Shown: piece after piece, positions 1 to 13,100 of the stretch
Position numbering within the stretch: position 1 is the first letter of the stretch
Layout of the letters: the number at the start of each line of letters is the position of its first letter
Assembly (NCBI GenBank): GCA_024529925.1
Contig: JAFEUB010000798.1
Location: forward strand, 568,001-632,000
From: Ophthalmolycus amberensis
Lineage: Eukaryota > Chordata > Actinopteri > Perciformes > Zoarcidae
Reading direction: 5' to 3'
Length of the DNA stretch: 64,000 nucleotides
Made by a program: the position numbers and the translations under genes
The notes under the pieces: model-generated
Seen by the model: only the letters and a program-made list of their open reading frames with translations
What the model was told of the DNA's origin: nothing
Databases searched by the model: none

Positions 1-486
1 CATTCTTCGTCACATTCAAAACAGGTAAGTTGCCCTGATATAAAGTTGAGGCTTTAAAATTATTTGATTATTAAAGTATGTCTACCGGATTATTTTGAGA
101 TGCACAAAAAAAGACAAATTAAGGTCAAAATGGCAAATTAAATGACGATTCCTCATCTCTTCATCCCGCCTTTTCTTAATCCCCATTTCTCTACTGACTG
201 CATCCTTTAGACAAACATTCCTGACGGGTAATTCACTAACCAGTTTGTTCAGAGACATTTGATTCCTTCACTCCTTTCATCACATCTCTCCCATCCTCTT
301 AACTCCTCAAATCCTCCCCTCTAATCCTCCTCTTCTCTCCTCTCTATTCGGGGTTGAGTTATGTTCCTGGTGCAGGAGGCTGCGACCATCTGAGAGGAGG
401 GGAGGGGATGAAATGTGACATTATAGAGGAGATAAGAACAGACGAAACATTAAAAAAGAGGAGGAACATCTAGTTCCACACCGATG
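1..486 (-). other. fam120b: fam120b 3' UTR, running off the left edge
   Basis: Sequence downstream of the TAA at 487-489. I see no minus-strand AATAAA or ATTAAA here, so the polyadenylation site probably lies outside the window. A second frame stays open through the terminal exon to a stop at 450-452. Confidence 0.5.
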
Positions 487-1552
487 TTACCTCTGAGCCG
501 GCCTGTATCTCCCTCTGTTGTGGTACGATCGACCTCTGGACTGCATTTGAGGACGCCTCGTGTTCTGGGCTCCTCCATCATGGCCGTAAGAGCGAGAGTG
601 AGGGTTGAAATGGTCTCCTCTCTGCCACAGTCTCTCACTGCTGTCATTTTCACTCGGGTCTCCACTTGCCTCCCCTCTCTCCCTCCATCCTCCTCCATGT
701 CGATGGCCTCCTGTTGTTTCTCCTCTTTTCCTCCAGTTCTCACTGCCACCTGAAAGTGAGAAATGTCATATTTAAAAGGACAGTAAAACTGATTAAGTCC
801 TAGATGAACACACTACGCTCCGACAAAGTTTCTCTATTGTCGCGTACTGTCTTGTTTGAAGTGCGATGGGCTTGGATTGGAAAAGTCCAATGTTGGATAT
901 TTCTGCCACTGGCAGTCAAATCTGATTAAACAGCACCAAGATGAAGCAGTTGTTTTAGTTATTGGATATTAAATATTAAACTTTTATACATTAATATTTA
1001 CTTCAACCAAAATGTGCTTAAACCTACAGTAACTGATGAAGACAGCAGATTTTCTAATAACACATCCAGCAGTTACAGAGCAACATTAGCATTCATTTAA
1101 AATTGTGCATATCAGAAATATCTCTCTTTAGCTGCTAAATGCTCCACTATGTTCGCCAGCTAATCTCTAACTGCGTCTGTCTGCTGTTTGGTGCTGAGCA
1201 GCTTGTGTACACCGGCGTTTTCTGCTGCAACCGAAACCGATGCCGATGAGAGCAGAGAGAGCGAATTAAAACAGTTAAGTTGTGGAAAATCAAAACAATA
1301 TATTTTAGTTTTCTGCTGAATTATTCGCCCACATTATAGCCTTTATCATTTTAAGAGGCTGGACTAATGGAACGGGTAAGTGATGAGTTAAGGTTGACTT
1401 TGATGAATTCAACAATCTTAGTAAATCTGGAATAAATGACCCACTATGTGAAAAAACTATTGTTTTTTCCCCTCCCATCTCTCTCTCTCTGTTCATTTTC
1501 AATTCCATAAGGCAGAAGTCTAGAGTGTGCAAGCTTTGGTTACACACACACA

Positions 1553-1594
<42 letters not shown>

Positions 1595-4500
1595 GCCTTT
1601 AAAGTCTGTCCACAATTATTTCAAGGTTACCCACAGAACAGCCAAAAAAACAACCCATGGCCATATGACAGAGGACACACACACTCATCACGTCTGACAA
1701 ACGCTGCCAGTGCTGAAAGTCGAATTATTCAGAAAAGAAAAAGTTTCACAAAGCTGAACGCTTACAGATCTCCTTGTCAACTTTCATCTAACAAATAAAA
1801 AAAACAAAAAACTAAGATGAAACATATGTTTGTGTTTATGGTCTGTTGCTCTACTTTTGGTTACAAAATCAATTAACAGACAGAAAAAGCTAAATGTGTC
1901 CCTACTCCTGTTTAGCTCCCATTAAAATCTGCCCTCGCATTCAGAAAAGCCTGTGAGATGCTTTTCACTTCAGGAGCTTTGACAGATGTGGCAGATTTTA
2001 ATGACAAAATGCTTGAAATAAAGCACCAAGTCCAACTTTAGACGTTGACAAAAGGGAGCCGTAGCCAGCTAGGACAAATCAGCCGCCATGCTTCCATCAA
2101 TCCACTCACTCAATGTGAAAGTACAGACAAAAAGAAAACATGAAAGTCAGTCAGTCAGGCCACAAACACCAAAACTGTTTCCGTGGTTGACTTATCTTTT
2201 GGAAAAGTTTCAGTTCCTCAGATTGAGATTCAGACTAAAACCAAAACGGTGCGATAAATAAGATTAGAGAGAGGTATGAGAAGAAATGTGTTCTTCCTTT
2301 GTCAGAGGAGAGTTAAATGTGTGTTAATGAAAATCAAAACTATCAGAGGACAGAGTGGAGGAGACGACACTGCTCTGAAAGTAAAATATAGTCTACGTAT
2401 GGGAATCAATCTGAAATAAACTGAAGAGACGTGGGAGAGCAGCTAAACTGGATCCACTGTTGGAGTGTAATTGCAAGGGCAGGCGGGCAGAGGAGATATT
2501 TGCTGAGGAGACTAAACATCAGGCCTGATTCCAAACAAAAACCAAACCGGGCCCTCAACGATACCACATAGCGCCACCACTACTCTCACGCACACACAAA
2601 CTCTCTGTCTCTCTCTCAAACACACACACACACTCCATATCCCCACAGTAATGATTGGTGTCTGCGTCTGGCAGAAATGAAACACCGAGGTAGAAAGAGT
2701 GTATAGCCTTCCATCTGTAAAACCAGAAACATCCTCAGGAGACCAACGAGGGTTGACTTGGGCAAAACGCAGACAGTTCGGCGCAATTCTGGGAGACTCT
2801 GGACCAACATGGCACGCAAAGAGACGGTCGCTAAAGGTTTACGAAAGGCTTAGTCACAGGGTTGAACAGAAACTATGGGTTCACGTTTCATAAGCTTCTG
2901 CTGAGTCGTCTTCTGAGATTGAACACTGAGCAGGACGAGTCCTGAACCAACAGGAAGCTCAACTTGACCTAAAGTCTGAGAGCATCATATACTGACAGGC
3001 CACATTCAAGGCCTTTACACACCGGGGGCGGGGTTTTTCTTCATGCGATTCATTTACATGTCAATTGATCTTTTCGAACTGCTGTTTTGTTCTTTCACAC
3101 AGAACACAAATCGTACGTGGCAAAAAAAGAGGCATCAACCAATCAATCAACCAATGTGCGTACACTACATTGTACAACATCACAGAGGCTCCGTGGTCCG
3201 AACCAAGACAGCAGACTTTATTACTCGTTTCAATCTTGACAAAGGCAGCGCATACTGGATCCACTCCTTCAGTTCTTACCTTTCACAATAAAAGCCCTAG
3301 ACATATACACTGCGTAACTGTTTACCAGAGGGACATCAAATTCATTCAGAGCATTTCGCCAAAACAAAACTCTATGAAATAGCTCACAATAGCTTAGACT
3401 ACCAGTAGTTGATCCTTGTGCTGTCACGAATTTGCATTGCTGCCGTTATGAATAGCATAGATGACATATGAATAGCCAAGTATTTCGAAATTTTCATGTT
3501 GTTTCACGTCGTCACGCCCCTGGTGTGTAAAGGCCTTATCACAATTCAAGTTGTAGGCAGTTTAAGAGGGTGAATATGTTTGAAAATCTGTGTATAATTC
3601 GATGGAAAGGCGTCTGGAGAATGTTAAGGCTCTGAATGCAGCACCAGAAAGAGAACAACAGTGAGCAATGGGGAAAAGAGAGGATGAAGAAAACAGTAAA
3701 AGAAAAATAAAAGGATGAGGAGTTAGACAGAGGGGAACGACTGAGGGGAAGGGGAGAGACATGAGAGCGAGGTCTGTAATCAGTCAGCCTTGTTGTGTGT
3801 CTTAAAATAGAGCTCTCGCAGCCTATAAACAGAAACCTACTATTACTGGTGCACTGACTAGGCAAAGTCTCGGATCCAAGTGTGCACGTGTGTGTGTGTG
3901 TGTACGTGCTCACGCTGGTATGCATTAAGGTTGCAGCACACATGGAGCTCGTTACAGCGAGGCCCTCTGGGTAATGTGGTTCGGTGAGGGGCACCAGAGA
4001 ACTACAACCACAGATGAACTGTCAGATTAAAATGCTGCTACTCTGTTTGGCTCCAGGAGTATTTTCATCAGTTTTTCATGTGAGCCACTGTGTGTTTCTA
4101 CCGCACGGATCACTGGAGGCCCTTTTACGTCTCTGTACAGCGATTAGACATAAAGACAAATAATGCAGCCATCAAAACATCACTTTTATAATGTTTTGGG
4201 GGGCATTTTTTCTTATTTATTGTAAACTTTACAATAAGAAAAGGAAACACAGGAAGACAAAGAGGGATGTGATGCCACAACGGTCCCCAGCCAGATTTGC
4301 ACCAAGGCCTTGTGGTTATATGGTATGCATCTTAACCACCAGGCCACCAGGGCGCCCTAGAAACACCATAACATTTCTTAATTCAGGTCAAAACGTTTTT
4401 CTCTCTCTGACCTTTATTTAACCATGATGGTCACAACACCAAAATCTCTTTCTCCAAAGAGTTCTGGTCAAAATAGCAACATAATTATGTTACACGAAAC

Positions 4501-6492
4501 AACACAGAACCAACATTCACCGACAGAGTTGAGTCAGAGGAAAGGAAGGAGAAAACAATGGCAGCCACTAAATCCATTTTAAAACACTAACGTTAATCAA
4601 AACAACAGAACATGCTCATTTCAGTTCAAATATCTGTGATCCACTACAAAAATAATTCCCTAACTAAATGTAAGGTTAAGTTGTTCCGGTATGTTCTAGT
4701 GCAATTTTCAGAGTTCTATGCCTATTTTGATCATTATCTGGATAATATTGTGAATCACAATTATTTTAAACAGGATAATCGTGACATGAAAGTTACATAT
4801 TGTCCAATGCCTACCGGTCACAAGTGAAAAGAAAGTGTTCACTTGCACTGAAATCAATCTGTGAAAGGCAGATGGATGAAGTTGTAGGTAAAGACATGTC
4901 AGTCAGAATTACGTCTCACCTGCGTGTCTTTCTCTGTATCTGGGTCCTGGTGTGATTCTGTGACCTTGTTCTGGTGCATAGGGTCTGGACTGCAGGACTC
5001 TGCCTCGCTTCCTGCAGGTTTCTGTAAGTTTCTCTCTCAGGCGAAGAAACAGAGACAAACAGGACGTCTGGAGAGTAAGGCAAACGATAACACACTTTGG
5101 TCACTCTTGTCTCAATCATTCTGTTCATGGCAAAAAATAATACAGAAAATCATACAAGCAGTTGCAACAGAAGACAACTTTTTTTCTTTCCTCAAAATCA
5201 TGCCACAAACAACACACAAACACACACACACATTCCCCTTTTTGTTTTTCTGTCTCCACTCACATCGCTGTCCAGCAACACAGTCTTCTCTGTGCCGCTA
5301 TGTGCCAGCAGGTACTTTGAGTGGAATAGCCGTCCATCGAAGCTGTGCCAAGGCATAAGGGCAGCGATGGGCAGCGGGCAGCCGCTGGCACAGTTCGCAC
5401 CCAGCAGGTTGCTCAGTCCTCGGACATAGAGAGATCCCAGCTGCACCGCACGACTGGACAGGAAAGGCAGCTGAGAATAGAGGAGGGAAAAAAGTTTGGC
5501 TTTATCTTTGGTTGGAAGTACATCTTCATCACGAGGCTCGATACTTTGGAGTATCTCTACTTTAAAGATGAGACAAACACCACTGCAGTGGCCGTGACTC
5601 TCTTTTGAGCTGCCAGCAGGTCATACCCGACTTCAACACACAGGTGAAGTTTCACCACTGACCACACAGACGATCACTCCACCATACGTAGAGAGAGCAT
5701 CATTTAAACAGTGCTCGCCTTAAAGAGCCATCTGTTTCTCCAATATGCTTAGTGTCACCACCGAAACAAATTTCTTACAATTTTACTCCCAGCTGCTAAA
5801 CTAATTGATGAATTGAACCCCAATTTGCACAACCTCATCTGCTCAAGCCTAACACATAAATCACACAATGATATACGACTCAGACCACCCACTTCACTGT
5901 CACTCGCTAGCTAGGGGAAAGTGATCTGGTTTCCACATTTCACTGTGAAACTTCTTTGCATAGATTTGTTCACTGCAACAGCATCTCACACTTATATGAA
6001 AGTAAGATGCTGCAGTTCAGGTGGGATTTGAATGAGGCCGTAGACTTTCCTTAGTAAATGATTTTGATGATTGACACTATGAATTCTTGCAAGGTTGACT
6101 GATGAGGCCAGAGGGAGAAATGTGAATGCCAGACGGCCAGTACACAACTAGACACAATATTCTCCTCAGATATTTTATGTTTCGGCAAAATAAATGCTGG
6201 TGCTAGGATTTTTGGATTCAGTTAGGATAGTTTCAGTTGACCCACTAAAGTAAAAACAGGATGATTATGTTGTTTTTTGACAAAGACCATAAAAAAGAGA
6301 AAGAGCGGGAAGAAAGAAGAAACTGGAGTAGGACAACAAAGAAAAAGAAGACGAGGGTGATGAAGAAGAAGTGGAGAGCAAGCTAACTGTGACAACACCA
6401 GGCAGATGTTCTCAGTGTGCGTGTATGTGTGTGTGTTCTTTCTGCTCTCACCTGTCCTCTGGTAGATAGCACTGATAACAGTGATTACGTGT

Positions 6493-6528
<36 letters not shown>

Positions 6529-7115
6529 CCCTGCCTGCCACCTGCTTCCAGTCAAATACAGCTTCACCTTCTGAAAACAATGAACCAAAAGCTTGAAGGC
6601 GCACACAAACACACCGACACAAAAAGAGAGGGAGAGAATAAAAGAGATAAAATGCAACGTGAAGAGAGACAGAAAAAAGAGAAAGTGGTCGAGAGCGTTA
6701 AGTAGAGGAACATGAGAACACTCAAAGTGAGAGAGACAAAGACAGAAACATGTGTGAGTGTGTGTGTGTCCAGCGGGCGGAGTGTGCTTGGTGTAAATAG
6801 CTCCATGTGGTGAGCGTCAGCCAGGACAGACAGGCGACTGTCGCCAGCACACTTCTCTGTCACACACACACACACACACACACACGCATCTCAAAACCTA
6901 CCCGTAACCCCTTTCCCCTAAACACACACACATATGGTATGAGTCATTTTCAGTCAGCTGAACACAATTCAAATTATAAATTTTTCGTGTTTTGAAAAAA
7001 TAAAGAGGTTTTCAATTGGTACAGTGCTCTGCACACACACGCATGCATACAGAATCTAATATTTAAATAAATTACTGTGGGTGTTCATGTCCGTATATTC
7101 ATGCATTATATGATA

Positions 7116-7150
<35 letters not shown>

Positions 7151-10100
7151 TTAATCCATACTAGTCACTCAGTTAACCCCCCTGCTGCAGCCTTGAACTT
7201 CTCCCAGACAGCATACTCAAATCAACGCCCAGCCCTAATTATTGTGTAGGAAACAGACAGGCAGCAAAAATACAAATTACTTGACATAAGTATGGTAATT
7301 AAGCAGTAAAAATAAATGGGGCTACAACAAGGCAGCAAACAGCGCAGCCGCTTTCCCAGAGAATGGAAAAGCACAGCTGACTCTTGAATCTGTGAGAGCT
7401 CATGAGTCAGATCCACTGAGCTCACTGCAGACCGTGAGGAGAAGTAATAATGCTGCCTCGCTGATGTTATTGACACGTCTGTCTAGATTAAGACTGCAAA
7501 CTATTGAGTCTTGGCATTATCTATCTATCAATCAATCTATCGATTATTGTTTACGACCACTTAGTAAACATTGTGAAAAAGCCCATTACAAGTTTCTGAA
7601 GCCCAAAGTGACGTCTTCAAATTAATTGTGTTGTTACAATAACTGAAATGATTGTGACATTTATTTAAAATAAATCAGTCAGTTTCTGTCTAAGCGTTCA
7701 TTCTGATCAGTGTTTCTTCATCGCTGGGCATCAGAACGGCTGCTCAGGTCAGAGGTTCATGTCCTGCAAACATCTGCTGGCAGTTTTAATTTGTACTTTA
7801 ATACATCATCGGAATTTCATCATTTACAACGCTGCGACGTAACAATGTGATCACAGTGAAGCTGTGAGTCGGATTTGGCTCTAGTTAACACAGATTTCTC
7901 ATAATTTGATCACTAGCTATAACAAGGGCAACTTGAACTACAGCTGCTTCACATGTGACAGTGATATCATCTCAAACCATCAGATTTCAGGTTGTGTCTG
8001 TAAAAATATACAAGAACATAAATTAAGAATCCAGATTTTTTTTAAATCTATAGTACAAAAATGACCATTTCCAATACAACCACACTGCAGTTCAGCCATA
8101 ATTGTTGTGGTTTTTTTGTTTGTTGACCTTGTTGACTGTAAACTGGAGGAGACATTGTCTTCTTGCAGCAGGAACGTCAACAACGTTGGGGTGCATTGGA
8201 TCTGTTCCTTTTCAAAAACAGTGGACCATTTACACATTATGCGTGCGTTTGTGTTCACTGACCTTGATCTGTTGAAGCTCATCAGGGGATTTTAGTCTCA
8301 GACACACAGCCTGACTCAGGTAAGCATCCACGTCTTCTTGAGAAGCAGTTTGTACCTGAAAACATACAAACACACACACAGTGGACAATATATAGTTAGT
8401 CAACTCAATCACATCCCAGTTTGTCTTTTGTGTGGGTCCGTTTGTTTTGTCTGCTCTCTGTACAACAATTCAACAGAGAAAGGAAAAATGCTGAAAGCAG
8501 AAACAAGGCTGCCCAGCTGTGTGTACAAAACAAACAAACCCTGAAGCTATTTAAACTGAAGAGTGACGAGGGAATGTGAGCGCAGCCGTGATCAGACAAC
8601 AACAGCTACTGTTGTCTGTCAGCCCGACTACTCGTCTAACGGGCCGTCTAACAAGCTGCTCTTCTGTCCGTCTGTTGGTCCGTCATCCATTTAAATGATC
8701 TGTTTGTTATCCCCAAAGTCTAGATCCTTTGAGTCTAAACTGAACAGAGTGGTGCTCGGTAAAATGATATTGTAACGGTTGGTCTAACTTACAAAGGTGT
8801 AGGGTTAATGTTTGTTCAAACTTCACCGATCGTATGTTTGACTATGGCTACCCTTCTTGTTTTTCTGTTGTATAAAGCTTTTGGTGGCTCCAGAACGGGC
8901 TGCGTAAAGCCTCAAGTGATGTCACTTGAGTCCGCTTTGGTTGGGGCTGAAGAATACAAGTTTGGAAATGAAAAATTGAATTTGATTTGTTGTTGTTTTT
9001 TTACTGTCGTGAGTCCGACAATTTTATGGGAGAACTTTAACGAACGCATTTTATACATTGCGACACAAAGATGTTTAAATTGAAGCATTGTTTTGAAAAA
9101 TGCAAAGCAAGTGAAATCTCTTGTGTCAGACCTGTTTGTTACAGAGCTGATCAATTAATCTACAGAGTTAATTTTTGTTTAGCTTCTGCGAAATGACGCA
9201 TGCACCTTTATCCAGGTGATGTGATCCTGTAATCTCTGTTGTGTTAAAGCTCAATAAGATGACGTCAATGCAGAATGTGCAAACCGAAATCACAAATCTC
9301 TGCTTTTTACTACTCCTCCGGTTTACTTAGAAAAGTGATCACTCTGTTGGAAGAATTAAAAAACAAGGCATTAGAACAGGATTACAAACAGCACACATGT
9401 TTACAGTTTAATATTTACAACCAAAATAAGGACACAATTGTAGCAAGGTGAATTAAGAAATGGCTCTTAAGATATTCAAAGCCTCTGGGTGGTTATCAGA
9501 GCAGCTGTTGACGTAAGAGCTGGAGTTACAAAGACCAGTGTCTGTGGCTAAACTGGGCACTCAGTGGGTGATAGTGTTTACCATTAAGCCAAGACAAAAC
9601 AACACACAACAAACCGCCAACAAGTGATGTTTAACTTCAAATCACAAGTTGACAAAAGAGCAGAATAATTGTTGTCTATATGTTATAGTAGTAAATCCTA
9701 CATCAAAAGATGACTTATATGCCTCAATACAAACTGATGCTATTGTGCCCGACTGCTTCATTTACAGTAACAGCTTAACCTATTCATTGAATGCAAAAGC
9801 CAAACATGCCGCCAGACCAGTGAAAACCAAAACAGTGGCATCAATCACAGTGAAGTACCCATCACTAATGATGTTTTCATGTTTTCTGCACCTGGAACAC
9901 CCAACATGACTCAAGAGACGGTTGTAGTGGAATAAAAACTAGTATAGCATCAAAAACATTCACTTACGTGTCATTTTAATTAGAAGAACAAATTATTTAT
10001 CACTCAAGTAAATACTATTTTCTATTTGTTGTTGTTGTTTCTATTTTATAAATACCTTTAAATGACTCATGAGATATGAGAGTCTCAAGTCTTTGATTGG

Positions 10101-13100
10101 GGTTTTCAGTTTATCTTTCCCAGAGGGTTTTATGTAGTTAGGCAAAGTGTTTCCACCTTTTCCTGATAAATTAATTAGATTTTTGCTCAATAAATACTCT
10201 CCTCAGCATTGGCTAACGACCTTTCTTGAATTTCTTTTCATCATCCACTGAAACCTATCAAAGAAACGAGAAAGAGTTGACACTACCTGGAGGACTATGT
10301 ACGTGACCAGGCAGAGGGCAGCCAGGAGAGACTCTTCAATACCTCCAGACAAGTCGGAGAACTCCTGGCAATCGAAGATTGAAAGGAAGGACATCAAGCG
10401 TAGTGTAGAAACTTCAGGACCAGTGCCGAACCATAACAAGTCCAGACTGGGCTGATCACCTACACATTCAGACAGAGAAACATTACCGTGGGACTTTCTC
10501 TTCAAGCTTTCAAACATAACCAGAAGCAACTTTTCATGTCATTCTGATGGCCAAACATAATTCATAGGAAACATTGCAACTTGCTCTTCGACCAAATGAC
10601 CCCTTTGTTGTTGTTCTGTTGCTTATTAGAAGCTTTGTAAACTTAAAGCATAGACTAACATCATCCATACTTAAAAGAAAACCTCATCTCCTAATTCTCC
10701 AAATTAACATCAGCTGGCATAACTAGATTCAAATCAGTTTTTGTCTATAAACAGCTGCCAATAAATACAGAGAACAGCAAATGAGGAAACGAGCAGGTAC
10801 AGTACATGGGAGGCAGATTGGGACAGGGTGGACCATGTCAGGTTCCTTCAGAGGGTTTCCAGGATAGACAAACCATTCCCTGACTGCTGGAAGGTCGACG
10901 CTGCTGCCTGAAAACAAGCAAAGCAAAGTCATGGTCAGACTTGGCCTGACTTTGCACCATTGTATGGTGAGACAAAGACAAAAGAGCTTTCTTGTCTTTA
11001 TTTTTAAACTACTCCTCTTAACTACTACTCTCCTCTGTAAATTTGTGGGTGTCTACCTTCAGATGTGCATTTGTCTGTTGGTGACTTTATACTTAGATAT
11101 TTGGTTTTCTGGCAATGTGCATGTTGTTGCCAGAGTGCGTGTGTGTGTCTGTGTGTTTATGACATCCAGTAAGTTCACTGTCCTACCGTCACGGCCGTGC
11201 AGCAGCAGCAGCCCATAGATGCGCTGTCTGCAGGGCTTGTAGACGAGGGCCTGAGGCAGCAACTCAGTGTTCTCCTCGTCCTCCAGAGTGTTGCTACATT
11301 CAATAACTCCCTGACACACAACACTGTAAACCATGAAACCCTCTGTGGCTACATGCTTCTCTCTGCAGGCCTGGGGAAGAGCACAAAGTAAGGCATAGCA
11401 AGTCAATGTGACATTTGGTACTCTCAAAACAGAAGAGACACAATGAGGGGCAGAACATACCTTTAATATTTCTGGACTAACATATTTCTCAAAGGCAGAG
11501 GGAAGTGCAGAGATGTCACCTCGCTGAAAAGCTTCCTGTCCAGGCAGCAAGTAAGAGCGAACCCCCCTCTTCAATAGCTCTCTGTGAGGAGCTGACAGGT
11601 TCAGAGACTGAGGAATGAGCTCAGTTTCTTTTTCCTCGCCTCCCCACAAGGAGCTCACAAGGTGGGCTACAGCGAGCACCTTCTGCCCCTGAGGAGCACC
11701 AGAGCGTGGTGTGGGATTGTTTGTCCTGGGAAACAATAATAACAATAATCATCTACACTTTAACTCAGTTTACTCACAGTGGAATGCCTAATCACGATTA
11801 GTCTGCCTTGGAAAATAATTTCATGGAACATGTTTCTAAATATTATGAAGGGGTGCATTCAGTACACATTATAATGTTCTTATAATGTAGTCAACGACAG
11901 AGGTATGATTTATCTAGAAAAGGACACGAGTGTAAATTCCTCATACATTTCAACAAATATTGAGAACAAACCCCAGATACCTGTATGTTGTCATGGCGTT
12001 GTTCCTGATGTGCTGCATCTGCTCCTCTGACACCACATCGTTACCTAAGAGACAGGCCAGCAGTGGTAGCTGGGTAACGGTCAATCCGATGGTTCGGCAG
12101 AGCCTCCGTCGGTCGTACATGACAGTGGTGAGGCTGTCTATCCGCAGCTCTGCCACAGACAAGTAGGGGGCACTTTAAAATATAAAACCACATGTCACTG
12201 TCTGATCAATTACATCAATTCATCTATTCATGAGCATTTTAACTGACCAGTAGGTAGTGTAGTGTAAGTCTTTCTGCAGGAATTTAAGTTTTTTTTTTTC
12301 TCAATCTAACGAAGTGCCAAAGTAAAAACATTTTAACAAACCTGTCGTATATGATGAAGTCTGAGTCCTGACCCAGAATGCCCATACAGCCATGCTGACG
12401 AGCATAGCTGGCAATCTCATAGTCAGCCTCCTGCACTGAGCAAAACACCTCCTGACCCAATGACCTGTAAACAACAACAACATCTGCAATAAGAAAACAA
12501 TATCAAACAGAGACAATAATTGCACCATAAACAGAAAAACAAGAACTACCACTGGATATCAGTTCAAACCCCATCCAATGATTTATAGTCTGTAATATAC
12601 ATTATTGGCTTTATTATCACAGCGTATACATTATGTACAAGAGGGCTACTGCGTTGTTTTGTAAATGCTGACCTGAGAGCAAAGCATGTGAATGTTGCCA
12701 GACCAGAAGGCAGACAAAAGAGCTCTCTACCGGGCTGCTCTCCATATGCCTCCATGTGACGAAACATCTTAGAAATCTCCCCGTTCACTCTGCGTCTCCT
12801 CTTCACCTGTGGACAGGAGAGGATGTTGTATAGAGAGGGTTGGTCAGTTGAGTAAACTCCAGGCTCTGCCAGTTCAGATTTCAATGTCAATGACGTTTAA
12901 TATATCGTGTTGATGTCTTCTAAATTCTTTGACATTGTAAACATCTAATGCTCAAAATAATCTGTCACTAAACTCTAAAACTAAAGAAAGTAGTGGATTG
13001 ATTCATTTTCAACAACAATACCCAGGGTGGGTGAAATATATTCCACATTGTTATACAATATATACCAATGTGACATCACATAAAAATAACAAAAATTACA

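Larger units (their letters stand above)
750..4919 (-). other. fam120b: fam120b intron 12 (last intron)
   Basis: A 4.2 kb intron between exons 12 and 13. It holds an 82-bp foldback (1921-2002), a CA tract (1542-1590), an inverted-repeat MITE (3008-3537) and a SINE-like segment (about 4195-4360). No other coding signal was seen. Confidence 0.75.
5471..8262 (-). other. fam120b: fam120b intron 10
   Basis: A 2.8 kb intron. It contains CA/TG microsatellites at 6494-6528, 6861-6888 and 7119-7148 and a short GATT/ATCT-rich patch near 7520-7545. Open frames here come from repeats. Confidence 0.75.

Noticed and set aside
450..749. 99-codon minus-strand ORF as an independent gene
   Set aside because: It is an alternative frame of the last fam120b exon. 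Exon phase and C-terminal composition favour the other frame (stop at 487-489).
3539..3994. 151-codon minus-strand ORF
   Set aside because: Low-complexity Ser/Phe/Leu translation of purine-rich intronic DNA, with no splice support and no recognised family.
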